From Gammaproteobacteria bacterium 42_54_T18 (GTDB lineage Bacteria; Pseudomonadota; Gammaproteobacteria; Pseudomonadales; Ketobacteraceae): a stretch of 64,000 bases of DNA. The notes beneath the pieces were generated by a model. That model did no database searches and was not told the DNA's origin. It saw only the letters and a list, made by a program, of their open reading frames with translations. The position numbers and the translations under genes are program-made. Below are positions 1 to 8,573 of the stretch, piece by piece. The DNA is taken from assembly GCA_002163245.1 (NCBI GenBank), contig MAAL01000130.1, positions 62,001 to 126,000 of the forward strand, read 5' to 3'. Positions within the stretch are counted from its first letter, which is position 1. The number at the start of each line of letters is the position of its first letter.

Positions 1-2
1 AA

Positions 3-2285
3 ATTTACGCCCGTGAAATTGCCGTGCAATATACATTAATAGCAAACAACAGTTTATTGGTTTATACCAATGCAGGAAGCGACCCTTACACCAATGACGA
101 TGGGTTTGCGATGTTAGAAGAAAACCAAACCAATATAGACACCGTTATTAGCTCTGACAACTATGACATTGGCCACGTTTTTAGCACTGGCGGCGGAGGT
201 ATCGCTGCATTGCAAGCACCTTGTGGCGCGGCAAAGGCGGAAGGCGTAACCGGACTAGGCACCCCGACAAGCGATGCGTTCTGGGTTGATTATGTCGCGC
301 ATGAAATAGGTCACCAAATGGGAGCTAATCATACATTTAATGGTGACCAGGGCTCCTGTGTTGGTGGAAACAGAAGCTCAACAAATGCTTACGAACCCGG
401 CAGTGGTTCAACCATCATGGCATATGCAGGCATTTGCGGCAGCGATAATATCGTAAACAGCAGTGATGACTATTTCCATACCAACAGCCTTGAAGAGATC
501 GCTGCATTTACCAGTGGCAATGGTAGCTCTTGCGGTACTCATATTGACCAATCAAATCAAATCCCAACCGCCAACGCTGGTAACGACTTTACTATTCCTC
601 AACAAACCCCTTTTGAATTAACCGGCAGTGGAATTGACGGTGATGGTGATACACTCACGTACAACTGGGAGCAACATGACCTAGGAGATGCTTCTGCCCC
701 CGGCATTGATAATCGAACCGGCCCCATTTTCCGCTCATTCTCCCCTTCTACAACCCCTATTCGAACACTGCCATTACTCAGTACATTAATCAGTAATTCA
801 AGCCCGCCAACAGGCTCTGTTCTGCCCTCCACAAATAGATCACTTAACTTTAGGCTTACCGTGAGGGACGGTAATGGTGCTGTGACATCCGATGACGCGC
901 AACTTACCGTCACAACAACCTCTGGTCCATTTGCTGTAACATCACAATCAAGCAGCACCAACTGGGCAAGCAACACACAAGAAACCATTACTTGGAACGT
1001 AGCAAGCACCTCCAGCGCACCCGTGAGTTGTAGCGCGGTAGATATATTATTTTCTATTGACAATGGATTAACGTTTAGTACAACCATTATTGCAGGCACT
1101 AGCAATGATGGAACCCAATCCGTCACGGTTCCGAACGTAAACACCTCCCAAGGCAGAATAAAAATCAAATGCTCTGACAACATATTCTTTGATATGAGCA
1201 ATGGCACAATTACCATCGATACATCAGCCAATGCTGCCCCAGTTGTTAATGATTTCAACTTCACTGTCGATGCAGGCGAGTCCAACATCGATCAGTTCGC
1301 TGCAAGTGACGCTGAGAATAACGACCTCACCTTTAGTATCGTTAGCCAACCCACACAAGGCACCTTAAGTGTTAATGGTGACAGTTATACCTACACTGCA
1401 AATGGTGACGCTTCCGGGGCTGACTCCTTCGTTGTTAAAGCCAATGATGGTGCTGCCGACTCAGCCAACGCTACTGCTTCAATAACAATTATCCCTGCCA
1501 ACAACCCTCCTGTTATAAGTAATTTCAACTTTTCCATAACAGCCGGTGAGTCCAACACCAGTTCATTTTCAGCCACTGATGCCGATGATGACACCCTAAC
1601 TTTTAGCATTGTTTCAGGGCCAAGCAAAGGAAGCCTTAGCATTAACGGGAGTAATTATACGTACACAGCAAATGCTGATGCTTCTGGAAGTGATTCATTC
1701 GTCGTAAAAGCAAATGACACAAAAGATGATTCAGCCAATGCCACTGCAACTGTCGCTATCTTAGCTACCTCTACAATTGTTAGCGGTGCAGACGGAGACA
1801 ACTTTCAGGCGACCGTTACCAGTTCATCGGTAGACGTTATAGGCTGGCAAAGCGCGGAAACTATCACAAGCCAAAGCCCTGAAGATAACGGTGTTATCAC
1901 CAACACATTAACATCTGAGGATATATCCATATCCTTTAGCGACAGTGAAGCAATTACAACGTCAATGTCTGCGACTAGTGGAGCAGATAGTTGCATTGCT
2001 ATTACCGTCAACGGACTCACTATTGACGTCGATAGCCTAACAGCAACCGATGAACTTAGAACTGAGGTGATGACCGATACACGCATTCAACTCCAACGAA
2101 CTAATGGGTGTAATTTACAAACTAATATCACCGACGGTAGTAATGTTGCAAAAGCAGTAACGCAACTACCAGCACTCAGTGGATCTATCGCAACCCCGCT
2201 AAACGTTACCATTACAGAATCTGGAGGGGTCTTTACCGTGAGGTATAACAACGTATCTCTTCCGGTGGAAGGACTAATATTTTAA
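3..2285 (+). CDS. Secreted reprolysin-like zinc metalloprotease with cadherin-like repeats (5' partial)
   Basis: The frame is open from base 3, so the N-terminus lies outside the window; the GTG at 24 is an internal valine. Counting from that codon, HEIGHQMGANH at residues 93-103 is the HExxHxxGxxH zinc site of metzincins, and M132 in STIMAYAG is the expected Met-turn, so the catalytic domain looks intact. After it come a PKD/Ig-like segment (PTANAG...GDGDTLTYNW, about 185-300), a second beta-rich domain, two near-identical cadherin-like repeats (nt 1236-1775) and an unrecognised C-terminal domain. This is the plan of secreted M12B-like proteases of marine bacteria. The function, extracellular protein degradation, is inferred from the family. 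No sorting signal is visible at the C-terminus. Confidence 0.85.
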   Translation: MYAREIAVQYTLIANNSLLVYTNAGSDPYTNDDGFAMLEENQTNIDTVISSDNYDIGHVFSTGGGGIAALQAPCGAAKAEGVTGLGTPTSDAFWVDYVAHEIGHQMGANHTFNGDQGSCVGGNRSSTNAYEPGSGSTIMAYAGICGSDNIVNSSDDYFHTNSLEEIAAFTSGNGSSCGTHIDQSNQIPTANAGNDFTIPQQTPFELTGSGIDGDGDTLTYNWEQHDLGDASAPGIDNRTGPIFRSFSPSTTPIRTLPLLSTLISNSSPPTGSVLPSTNRSLNFRLTVRDGNGAVTSDDAQLTVTTTSGPFAVTSQSSSTNWASNTQETITWNVASTSSAPVSCSAVDILFSIDNGLTFSTTIIAGTSNDGTQSVTVPNVNTSQGRIKIKCSDNIFFDMSNGTITIDTSANAAPVVNDFNFTVDAGESNIDQFAASDAENNDLTFSIVSQPTQGTLSVNGDSYTYTANGDASGADSFVVKANDGAADSANATASITIIPANNPPVISNFNFSITAGESNTSSFSATDADDDTLTFSIVSGPSKGSLSINGSNYTYTANADASGSDSFVVKANDTKDDSANATATVAILATSTIVSGADGDNFQATVTSSSVDVIGWQSAETITSQSPEDNGVITNTLTSEDISISFSDSEAITTSMSATSGADSCIAITVNGLTIDVDSLTATDELRTEVMTDTRIQLQRTNGCNLQTNITDGSNVAKAVTQLPALSGSIATPLNVTITESGGVFTVRYNNVSLPVEGLIF
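1236..1775 (+). repeat. Two tandem 90-residue cadherin-like repeats inside the metalloprotease gene
   Basis: Two consecutive 270-base units encode closely similar 90-residue modules. Each opens with PPVI/APVV followed by an FNF...AGESN core, continues with LTFSIVS, and closes with DSFVVKAND and SANAT. The exact period and high identity indicate duplication. Such modules usually serve as calcium-binding spacers or adhesive domains in secreted bacterial proteins. Confidence 0.85.
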
Positions 2286-2294
2286 GAACAACCA

Positions 2295-2358
2295 ATAACT
2301 AGTCACAAAAAAGCCCTCTTGATGTCAAAATTAAGGGGGCTTTTTTGTGACTAGTTAT
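2295..2358. terminator. Strong bidirectional intrinsic terminator
   Basis: A 26-base arm (2295-2320) and its complement (2333-2358) differ at one position and enclose a 12-base loop. The stem contains AAAAAAGCCC on one side and GGGCTTTTTT on the other, so a U-tract is made in both directions. It sits between the metalloprotease gene and the oppositely oriented lipoprotein gene, fitting termination of both. Confidence 0.9.
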
Positions 2359-2399
2359 TTATAGCTTGGAACTTATAAGAGAAACTTATAAAGAGAAAC

Positions 2400-2813
2400 T
2401 TACATTTCGGCGCTTAATAACTCTGCCATCTTCTCGTTGTACTGACGAACATATTGAAAAACTTCGGCAATGCTATCCCGATCCTTCTGGTCTTTCATCA
2501 CATCAGTCACATGTCGCAAAGTAATCCCGTAACGCTCCCTAAGCACTGGCAATAGCGCCTCATTCACGCCAGGTACAGAAACCCCACGTGTTTGTACACC
2601 CAATAATTTTTTGTCTCCACGATTAAACGCATCAAGTGCATCCTGTTGTGGAGCAGTTAAGATAGCAGCGGTGCCTAAAACAGGTAATGAAGCACCCTCT
2701 TTCTTCATATCGTCACCACTTGCAGTGTCCTGATTTCCAGATTGACACCCCACTATCGGCATACAAAGCATAATCGTTGTTGTTAAAAAAAGATTCGCTG
2801 CCCACTTTTTCAT
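2400..2813 (-). CDS. Small lipoprotein of unknown function
   Basis: The product has 137 aa. The open frame continues upstream to 2903, but that would overlap the racemase stop. The ATG at 2813 gives a textbook lipoprotein signal: MKKW, a hydrophobic stretch and the lipobox PIVGC near residue 23. The mature part begins polar (SGNQDTASGDD) and ends in a helical region (RDSIAEVFQYVRQYNEKM). I recognise no family. It lies 49 bases downstream of the racemase gene on the same strand, so co-transcription is possible, but a functional link is not evident. Export to the inner face of the outer membrane is inferred from the lipobox. Confidence 0.7.
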   Translation of the reverse strand: MKKWAANLFLTTTIMLCMPIVGCQSGNQDTASGDDMKKEGASLPVLGTAAILTAPQQDALDAFNRGDKKLLGVQTRGVSVPGVNEALLPVLRERYGITLRHVTDVMKDQKDRDSIAEVFQYVRQYNEKMAELLSAEM

Positions 2814-2862
2814 AAACCCACCAAGTTGTCTCATTAACAATGTGTTTATGCTAACGTGATTT

Positions 2863-4050
2863 CTACATAGCTGCACCCGCTTTTTTAATGCTTTCAACGT
2901 CACTCTCGGAATAACCTGCTTTACCTAAGATTTCATCGGTGTGCTCACCCAATAATGCGCCAATACTTCGGTAATCAGGTTGTGTTTCTGAAAAGCGAAT
3001 AGGAGATGCTATTTGTCGCTGAGTATCTTCACTGCCTTCTCGAACCGGCACATCAATCAATAACTCGCGAGCGGTAATTTGTGGATGCTCACATGCTTCC
3101 TCAAAACTTAACACTGGCTCTGTACATGAGTCCAAATCGGCAAAAATATCACTCCATTGTTGATAGGTTTTCTTTTTCATTTCGCTGGCAATGTCTGCCT
3201 TAAGTTTTTTCACTTCTTCAGGCACCAACACCAAGCCTCTACCAGACCACTCAGGATGACCTAATGCTTGGCAAAATTGTGCAAAAAATTGCGGCTCTAA
3301 ACCACCGACTGAGAAGTAGCGGCCATCGCTTGTTTCATAGCAGTCATAAAAAGACCCACCATTTAACTGGGTTGCTTCTAATTCAGGCTGTATGCCGCCC
3401 ACCAACGCCGGCGGTGCTGTTAACGCATGCATGGCAAATGCTGCGTCCGTCATACTGATATCAATATATTGCCCGCCTCCACCTTGCTGACGGTGAATAA
3501 CGGCTGCCAATATCCCCATCACACCGTGACATGATCCACCAGCCACATCAGCTACCTGTACACCAATAGGGGCAGGGCCCGTAGATTCGCGACCGTTATA
3601 TCCCATTACCCCAGCGATGGATAAATAATTCATATCATGCCCTGCACGGTTTTTATACGGCCCTGTTTGGCCATAACCGGTAATGGAACAATAAATAATA
3701 TCAGGGTTCACTGCCTTGAGAGCGTCATAACCTACTCCCAAGCGGTCCATCACTCCTGGGCGAAACTGCTCAACAACAATATCAAATTCTTTCACCAAGG
3801 ACTTAACAACCTCTACGGCTTCAGGCTTTTTTAAATCCAGTGCGAGTGACTTTTTGGAACGATTAAGGTAACCATGGGCAGCGGACACGCCATGCTCAAG
3901 CGGTGGCATCATACGTATCATGTCCGGCCGTGTAGGAGACTCAACACGTACTACCTCTGCCCCCATATCAGCCAACATCATTGTGCCAAAAGGCCCTGGC
4001 AATAAGGTAGAAAAGTCTAACACTTTTAACGAAGTTAACGGTCCAGCCAT
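2863..4050 (-). CDS. CaiB/BaiF-family alpha-methylacyl-CoA racemase
   Basis: This 395-aa protein is a class III CoA-transferase-fold enzyme of the AMACR branch. The start MAGPLTSLKVLDFSTLLPGPF is typical. AGHDMNY (H138), VQVADVAGGS (D168) and GLEPQF (E252) correspond to the His, Asp and Glu that act in mycobacterial MCR, so the racemase active site looks complete. The expected reaction is interconversion of (2R)- and (2S)-2-methylacyl-CoA thioesters, needed to oxidise branched-chain acids or sterol side chains. It is divergent from an AraC/OruR-type regulator across 219 bases, which suggests local control. A CoA-transferase role is less likely given these residues. Confidence 0.85.
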   Translation of the reverse strand: MAGPLTSLKVLDFSTLLPGPFGTMMLADMGAEVVRVESPTRPDMIRMMPPLEHGVSAAHGYLNRSKKSLALDLKKPEAVEVVKSLVKEFDIVVEQFRPGVMDRLGVGYDALKAVNPDIIYCSITGYGQTGPYKNRAGHDMNYLSIAGVMGYNGRESTGPAPIGVQVADVAGGSCHGVMGILAAVIHRQQGGGGQYIDISMTDAAFAMHALTAPPALVGGIQPELEATQLNGGSFYDCYETSDGRYFSVGGLEPQFFAQFCQALGHPEWSGRGLVLVPEEVKKLKADIASEMKKKTYQQWSDIFADLDSCTEPVLSFEEACEHPQITARELLIDVPVREGSEDTQRQIASPIRFSETQPDYRSIGALLGEHTDEILGKAGYSESDVESIKKAGAAM

Positions 4051-4269
4051 GTTTAATCACTCCCCAGTTTCAGTTTACAATGCTTACTCAGCACTAATGA
4101 GTCAAGGGTAATCAACTTTCACCCCGATGGCCAATGACCAAACCGCTCATTCTTTATGACCATTATTGGCAACAGTAGAAACTAAGACAAGATATACCGC
4201 ACAGCTAAAAGCTATCTAAGCACTGCCTAAGAACCCACAGGGCACCACACCGGACATCATATTAAACTT

Positions 4270-5304
4270 ATGGCTGAAAGCCTCACTATCAAAAATAGCG
4301 CCTCTCGCAATACTGTTTGTATGCATTACGTGCTAGCCGTATGCCAACGAGCCACTGATGCAGGGCTAGATCAAAACAAATGCCTAGAGCATGCAGACTT
4401 ACAACCTAACTTACTATCTCAGCCACAAGCACGTATATCCGCAGTACAATATGAAAAGCTGGTCAGCTATATAGCATTAACGCTCAATGACGAATTGCTG
4501 ATGTTAGGTGGCAAAGCACGATCACGGGTGGGATGTTTTAATCTAATGTGCCAACTTGCCATCCATGAACCAACATTACGCCAAGCCATCCTTCGCAGTA
4601 TGCAATTTTATAATTTACTCTGGGGAGACATTTATTTTCGTTTATCATCCGACGACGGATTGGCCTACCTGTCTATTCATTTTTCTGACCCGTCCATTAA
4701 TATCGATCACACAACAACTGATTGCAATCTTGTGTTATTACACCGTTTTTTTAGCTGGTTGATAAGTCAACACATCCCCTTGAACCATGTTAGCTACACC
4801 TATCCTAAACCAAGTTATCACAAAGAACATGGCCGGCTATATCGATGCCCAATTAACTATTCTGAAACCAAAGATGCACTAGCCTTCCCTAAATCACTAT
4901 TAGCAACCCCCGTAGTGCAAACCAAAGATACATTATCTCTATTTCTTAAGGGTGCTCCTGGCAATCTAATGGCCATCCCAAATAACGAAAATAGCCTAAC
5001 AACACAGATTCGCACTGTGCTGGCATCTACGTTATATACCGATCCTCCCTCGCTAGAACAAATTGCCAGCGAATTAAACACCACCACACAAACCATTCGC
5101 AGAAGGCTAAAAAAAGAAAACTCATCCTATCAAGAAATTAAAGATCAATTGCGCCAAGACAGTGCCATCAATTTTTTATGTAATAGCACCTTACCGATTA
5201 ACGACATTGCCTTACGATTAGGTTTTTCAGAACCCAGCACATTTCATCGCGCATTTAAAAAGTGGACGGGGGCGACACCTGGAGATTATCGCCGCCAGAG
5301 TTAA
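4270..5304 (+). CDS. AraC-family regulator, OruR/arabinose-binding-like type
   Basis: The 344-aa protein has an N-terminal ligand domain of the type found in OruR-like AraC proteins (RISAVQYEKLVSYIALTLND near residue 60, followed by LGGKARSRVGCFNLMCQLAI). A C-terminal double helix-turn-helix follows at about 255-344 (LEQIASELNTTTQTIRRRLK; second helix pair ALRLGFSEPSTFHRAFKKW, then TGATPGDYRR). The start is the ATG at 4270, although no strong ribosome site is visible before it. It is divergent from the alpha-methylacyl-CoA racemase gene, so control of that gene is a reasonable inference. The inducer is unknown. Confidence 0.88.
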   Translation: MAESLTIKNSASRNTVCMHYVLAVCQRATDAGLDQNKCLEHADLQPNLLSQPQARISAVQYEKLVSYIALTLNDELLMLGGKARSRVGCFNLMCQLAIHEPTLRQAILRSMQFYNLLWGDIYFRLSSDDGLAYLSIHFSDPSINIDHTTTDCNLVLLHRFFSWLISQHIPLNHVSYTYPKPSYHKEHGRLYRCPINYSETKDALAFPKSLLATPVVQTKDTLSLFLKGAPGNLMAIPNNENSLTTQIRTVLASTLYTDPPSLEQIASELNTTTQTIRRRLKKENSSYQEIKDQLRQDSAINFLCNSTLPINDIALRLGFSEPSTFHRAFKKWTGATPGDYRRQS

Positions 5305-5608
5305 AAAACTGCAAGAACTCTAAGCTCACGTCCAACGCTTAGAAAGTAAAATAGATCAGCTATTAGACATCCCACCCAACCGTAGATAGACAATAAATAA
5401 TCAGCTCAACGAGACTGACGCAACAGTCAAACGAGAGATACACCGACTCCTTTGTAGGATATTGTCCCTTTCTTCTCAAAAGGCCAGATCTGGCCCTCAA
5501 AATGGTATTATTTCACTTGTTTCGCGCTGTACTTGCATTAAAATCCCGATTCGCTCACTTATAGGGCGATTAACACACCATTTCAGAAAACCAAGGGATA
5601 GGTTTCTA
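5305..5608. other. Intergenic stretch with a possible coding relic
   Basis: This 304-base gap follows the AraC gene. In the frame of 5300 a coiled-coil-like reading runs VKKLQEL, stop (5321-5323), then AHVQRLESKIDQLLDIPPNRR, stop (5387-5389). If the first stop were a sense codon the heptad pattern would be continuous, so this may be the decayed 3' end of a lost gene. Just before 5609 there is a good ribosome site (AAGGGATAGG). Nothing else is recognised. Confidence 0.35.
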
Positions 5609-6316
5609 ATGAACAATGCGGCATGTATTAACCTTGAGAACGTTTCAGATGAAAAGACTCAAAGTTCAGCAACACCTCTAGAGCAAGGTAGCAATGAACA
5701 CACGCCCTGCTTATCAACCGACTCCAGCCTATCCACTCAAGCACTGAGTAACTCTTTTGGTATTGTTAATCAACGGTTTTTTCAAGGTAAAATTACAGGC
5801 TCAATAATCTGGCAAGTGCCAAAAGGTATGGTGTCCATTAACAAAGGCACCCCCTGCTACACGCTAAATGGATCAACAGAAGAACTTATCTTCGAACAAG
5901 CAACATTGGCAATAAAACAAGGCCAAGTAGACAAAGCCCTGGCGTTACTCACACCATTTGCAGATAAGGGCCACCCAGATTCTGAGCTACTGGTATGCCA
6001 TATCTTAAAGCGACAACATGGAGACTGGCAGAGTTATGCTAAAGCCTACAACGACCATTTCATCACAGAGATGATGGCTCCTGCCGCCTGTTATTACCCC
6101 GACACTCAAACTATTGCAATCCACCCACATCTTCACCGTCGTGGTGCTCCCATGTTTGTTTTGCGCTACTTAATTTATCATGAGTGTTGCCACCAAATCA
6201 TCGAGTCATCTGAATCAGAGCCTCACCCGCCATTATTTATGGAATACGAAGCAAAAGCACCCTTTAAAGAAAAGGCGCTTGCTTGGTTATCAAAAGAAGG
6301 TTTCCCCACCTTATAG
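5609..6316 (+). CDS. SprT-like zincin with Sel1/TPR-like segment, uncharacterised
   Basis: The ATG at 5609 is preferred because AAGGGATAGG precedes it by a normal distance; the frame is open further upstream to a TTG at 5462. The 235-aa product has a polar N-terminus, a helical repeat-like stretch (ATLAIKQGQVDKALALLTPF, then ADKGHPDSELLVCHILKR, about 97-135) resembling a Sel1/TPR unit, and a C-terminal minigluzincin. In the last part LIYHECCHQ supplies HExxH (H191, E192, H195) and H206 of EPHPPLF is placed like the third ligand of SprT-like proteins (H followed by xxxF). No signal peptide is seen, so it is probably cytoplasmic. The substrate is unknown. It begins a plus-strand group running to 9467. 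Confidence 0.65.
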   Translation: MNNAACINLENVSDEKTQSSATPLEQGSNEHTPCLSTDSSLSTQALSNSFGIVNQRFFQGKITGSIIWQVPKGMVSINKGTPCYTLNGSTEELIFEQATLAIKQGQVDKALALLTPFADKGHPDSELLVCHILKRQHGDWQSYAKAYNDHFITEMMAPAACYYPDTQTIAIHPHLHRRGAPMFVLRYLIYHECCHQIIESSESEPHPPLFMEYEAKAPFKEKALAWLSKEGFPTL

Positions 6317-6375
6317 AACACCTTCTCAAAGCACGGTTCAAACCTGTTTGCACATTAATATGATGAAACCCCATT

Positions 6376-7473
6376 ATGGCATTTACATACCTTCTTAGGG
6401 CAACACTTTGGTTAGTGGCATTTACCACTATTCCCACAAACCCTGTATTTGCCAATTCAACATCAAGCCATCTGGCTTCATGTAACAACAGCATCACACC
6501 TAGCTGTCTCTTAGAAAAAACGCTAGATCTTATACAATCACTTCCAACAAGCCATAAAAAAGAAACCATTCTTATTGAATTAGGATTTGAATCCTATTTT
6601 CTAAATAATAAATATACATTTAAAAAAACAATGATTGAGATCGAAAAAACAAACCAAGATTTAAGAAAATCATACCCATCAGCGTTAAAAAAACTATCCT
6701 CCCTAATTAACAAAAATGCACAAATTATTCCAAACAATCTATTTTCCAATGCAATCGCTATACAACTTGCAAAAGAAGAGATATACCTAAACTCTATAAA
6801 AAACAAAACCATGAGCACAGAGTTTCTCATAAACAGCACCTTTAACAAAAAAACATTTAGTGATAGCCTGCAATGGAACGCCGCATATATTTACTATTTA
6901 TCACTAACAAGGGATGTTTCCCTCAAAAAATCTACCGAGATAAAACGATTCCTCATCAAACAACTTGCACAATCCCCCCCCGAACAACATCAACAACACA
7001 ACTTAGAAATATCCTTACTAGAAACACTAGGGGGTGCCCTTAAACAAGGTGAGGAGACTCGATTAATCTCCAGCATTAACGGGTTCAGCCCACACCATTT
7101 AGTACAACTAAACCAGCGCATCCTTTTTTACCAACAATTCACCAAGTTTTATAATACCAAGATCGGATTACATCAAGACCAATGTAACGATCCACTAACA
7201 ACCACAAGCAACAGTCTAAACACATTCTTTTCTTCACAAAATTTACAAATCATCAAACAATTAGAATCATTAACAGCCAAAGAACCCAATGACTATTTAC
7301 TTGCAAGCATTATTATTCAACACTTAAATAGTTGCACACCGCTAAGCAATCTTTTTCAACAACGCTACCTGCAATCTCTCGAAAATATACCTTTAACAAC
7401 AGACCTGGCAATATCCTCAGCTAAAAAAGTAATCCAGCATCTACGAAGTCTCCGTCGCTACACAAAAACGTAA
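6376..7473 (+). CDS. Secreted protein of unknown function
   Basis: The 365-aa product begins with a hydrophobic segment ending NPVFANS, a likely signal peptide cut after A26. The rest is largely helical, rich in Lys, Asn, Ser and Leu, and contains four or more scattered cysteines (CNNSITPSC near the mature N-terminus, later DQCND and NSCT). I recognise no domain. The coding strand is markedly A-rich with long A runs, unlike most neighbours, which hints at foreign origin or weak codon selection. It follows the zincin gene by 59 bases on the same strand. A periplasmic location is inferred. Confidence 0.6.
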   Translation: MAFTYLLRATLWLVAFTTIPTNPVFANSTSSHLASCNNSITPSCLLEKTLDLIQSLPTSHKKETILIELGFESYFLNNKYTFKKTMIEIEKTNQDLRKSYPSALKKLSSLINKNAQIIPNNLFSNAIAIQLAKEEIYLNSIKNKTMSTEFLINSTFNKKTFSDSLQWNAAYIYYLSLTRDVSLKKSTEIKRFLIKQLAQSPPEQHQQHNLEISLLETLGGALKQGEETRLISSINGFSPHHLVQLNQRILFYQQFTKFYNTKIGLHQDQCNDPLTTTSNSLNTFFSSQNLQIIKQLESLTAKEPNDYLLASIIIQHLNSCTPLSNLFQQRYLQSLENIPLTTDLAISSAKKVIQHLRSLRRYTKT

Positions 7474-7823
7474 CGATTGTGCAACTTTTTGCACACCTAA
7501 AAAACAAATAAAAAAAGCAACGCTAGAAAGACATCGAAAACAAAAAGATTTTATTAAAAAAAGTATAAATATTTTTAATAAAACAAAAAAACGACCATTT
7601 TCCGCAACCTTTGTAAGACATTCGCCCTAACCAATTTATATTGTGTGAGATATTGCTCAATTTGAGAAACGCGTGTTGATATAGGCCTTTCAGGCTGTTA
7701 TTGTACGCGGCATATTAGTAACCAAATGGAATAAACGTTTCATTTAAACGCTTCGCTAACAATTAATTACAACGTTAAAAACACGGGCGTTTTTAACAGC
7801 GATGCCGCCACAGGGATAAGACA
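7474..7823. other. 350-base A/T-rich intergenic region with two hairpins
   Basis: Directly after the stop at 7473 lies a 7-bp inverted repeat, TGTGCAA/TTGCACA (7478-7495, 4-base loop), without a T-tract. The middle is very rich in A. Near the right end GTTAAAAAC (7774-7782) is exactly complementary to GTTTTTAAC (7789-7797). Ribosome site AGGGATAAG precedes the ATG at 7824. I infer a promoter-bearing leader for the next two genes, but I cannot assign -35 and -10 boxes with confidence. Confidence 0.45.
7774..7797. promoter_or_regulatory. 9-bp perfect inverted repeat just upstream of the sigma-like gene
   Basis: GTTAAAAAC and GTTTTTAAC are separated by 6 bases (ACGGGC) and end 26 bases before the ATG at 7824. 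The position would suit an operator for an autoregulator or a leader hairpin. The stem is mostly A-T, so it is a weak terminator. This is inference from symmetry and position only. Confidence 0.35.
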
Positions 7824-8570
7824 ATGACACTGAGTAAAAGCATAAAGAATGGAGATTTAAACCATTACAGAGACCTTTCCTCATTAAAAAAAGATGAATG
7901 GGAATCTCTCGATATTTACGTTTTTATTGCTGCTAATTTCAATCGTTATTGCTCTGGACTCATTAAGAAAATCGGCATCCAGCACCTACCTTCAGATACG
8001 CGAGATTCCTTAATGGGATTGTTTTGCGACGTAGGCTATCGCCCATTAACTCGTGCCCACGAGAAAAATATCAACGCTGTTGGCGAACGTAGAAATCAAA
8101 TAATGTTAGGAACATTAAAAATGATTTCCACAACGCGCATGGTTGATGCACTCATTAAAGAATACCCTGCTTACGTCACACTAAACTCAGCAACAGACCC
8201 AGTCGACAGTGATGATTGGACTGAAACACCTGAAGAGCTACATCAAACAAATCGAGAGCATCAAGCAACTGCATTCTTTGCAGCAGAAAGTAGCACTCCC
8301 TTTTGGAGTGAAACTGAGCAGGAGCAGAGCCATGATGATGCAGAGCTTTCCCTCAGGATGGAGGTTGTTCGTTCTTATTTAACACCATTGCAGTTCAAAC
8401 ACCTGCGTTACACTATTTGCGATGGGTTAACCACGAATGAAATTGCTGAAAAAACAGGACACAGCGCTACCAATGTTCGCATTATGCTACTCAACGCTCG
8501 AAAAATCATGATGGATCTTGTGCCAAGTCATTTACAACAAGATATTCAACATTGCATGCGTCGCAGATAA
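7824..8570 (+). CDS. Sigma-70 region-4-like DNA-binding protein, uncharacterised
   Basis: The 248-aa product has a C-terminal helix-turn-helix of the sigma region 4 type at about 188-235: LTPLQFKHLRYTICDGLTTN, then EIAEKTGHSATNVRIMLLNA. The N-terminal 170 residues are helical (YVFIAANFNRYCSGLIKKIG) and could be a very divergent region 2, but I see no clear core-binding or -10 recognition motif. It could be an ECF-like sigma factor or a stand-alone regulator. A good ribosome site (AGGGATAAG) precedes the ATG. The stop is only 3 bases before the next gene, a DUF4123 protein, so the two are almost certainly co-translated. Confidence 0.65.
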   Translation: MTLSKSIKNGDLNHYRDLSSLKKDEWESLDIYVFIAANFNRYCSGLIKKIGIQHLPSDTRDSLMGLFCDVGYRPLTRAHEKNINAVGERRNQIMLGTLKMISTTRMVDALIKEYPAYVTLNSATDPVDSDDWTETPEELHQTNREHQATAFFAAESSTPFWSETEQEQSHDDAELSLRMEVVRSYLTPLQFKHLRYTICDGLTTNEIAEKTGHSATNVRIMLLNARKIMMDLVPSHLQQDIQHCMRRR

Positions 8571-8573
8571 AAA

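Noticed and set aside
599-1288. Long minus-strand open frame of 229 codons
   Set aside because: It lies wholly inside the metalloprotease gene, is hydrophobic only because of the opposite-strand codon bias, and has no recognisable family or ribosome site.
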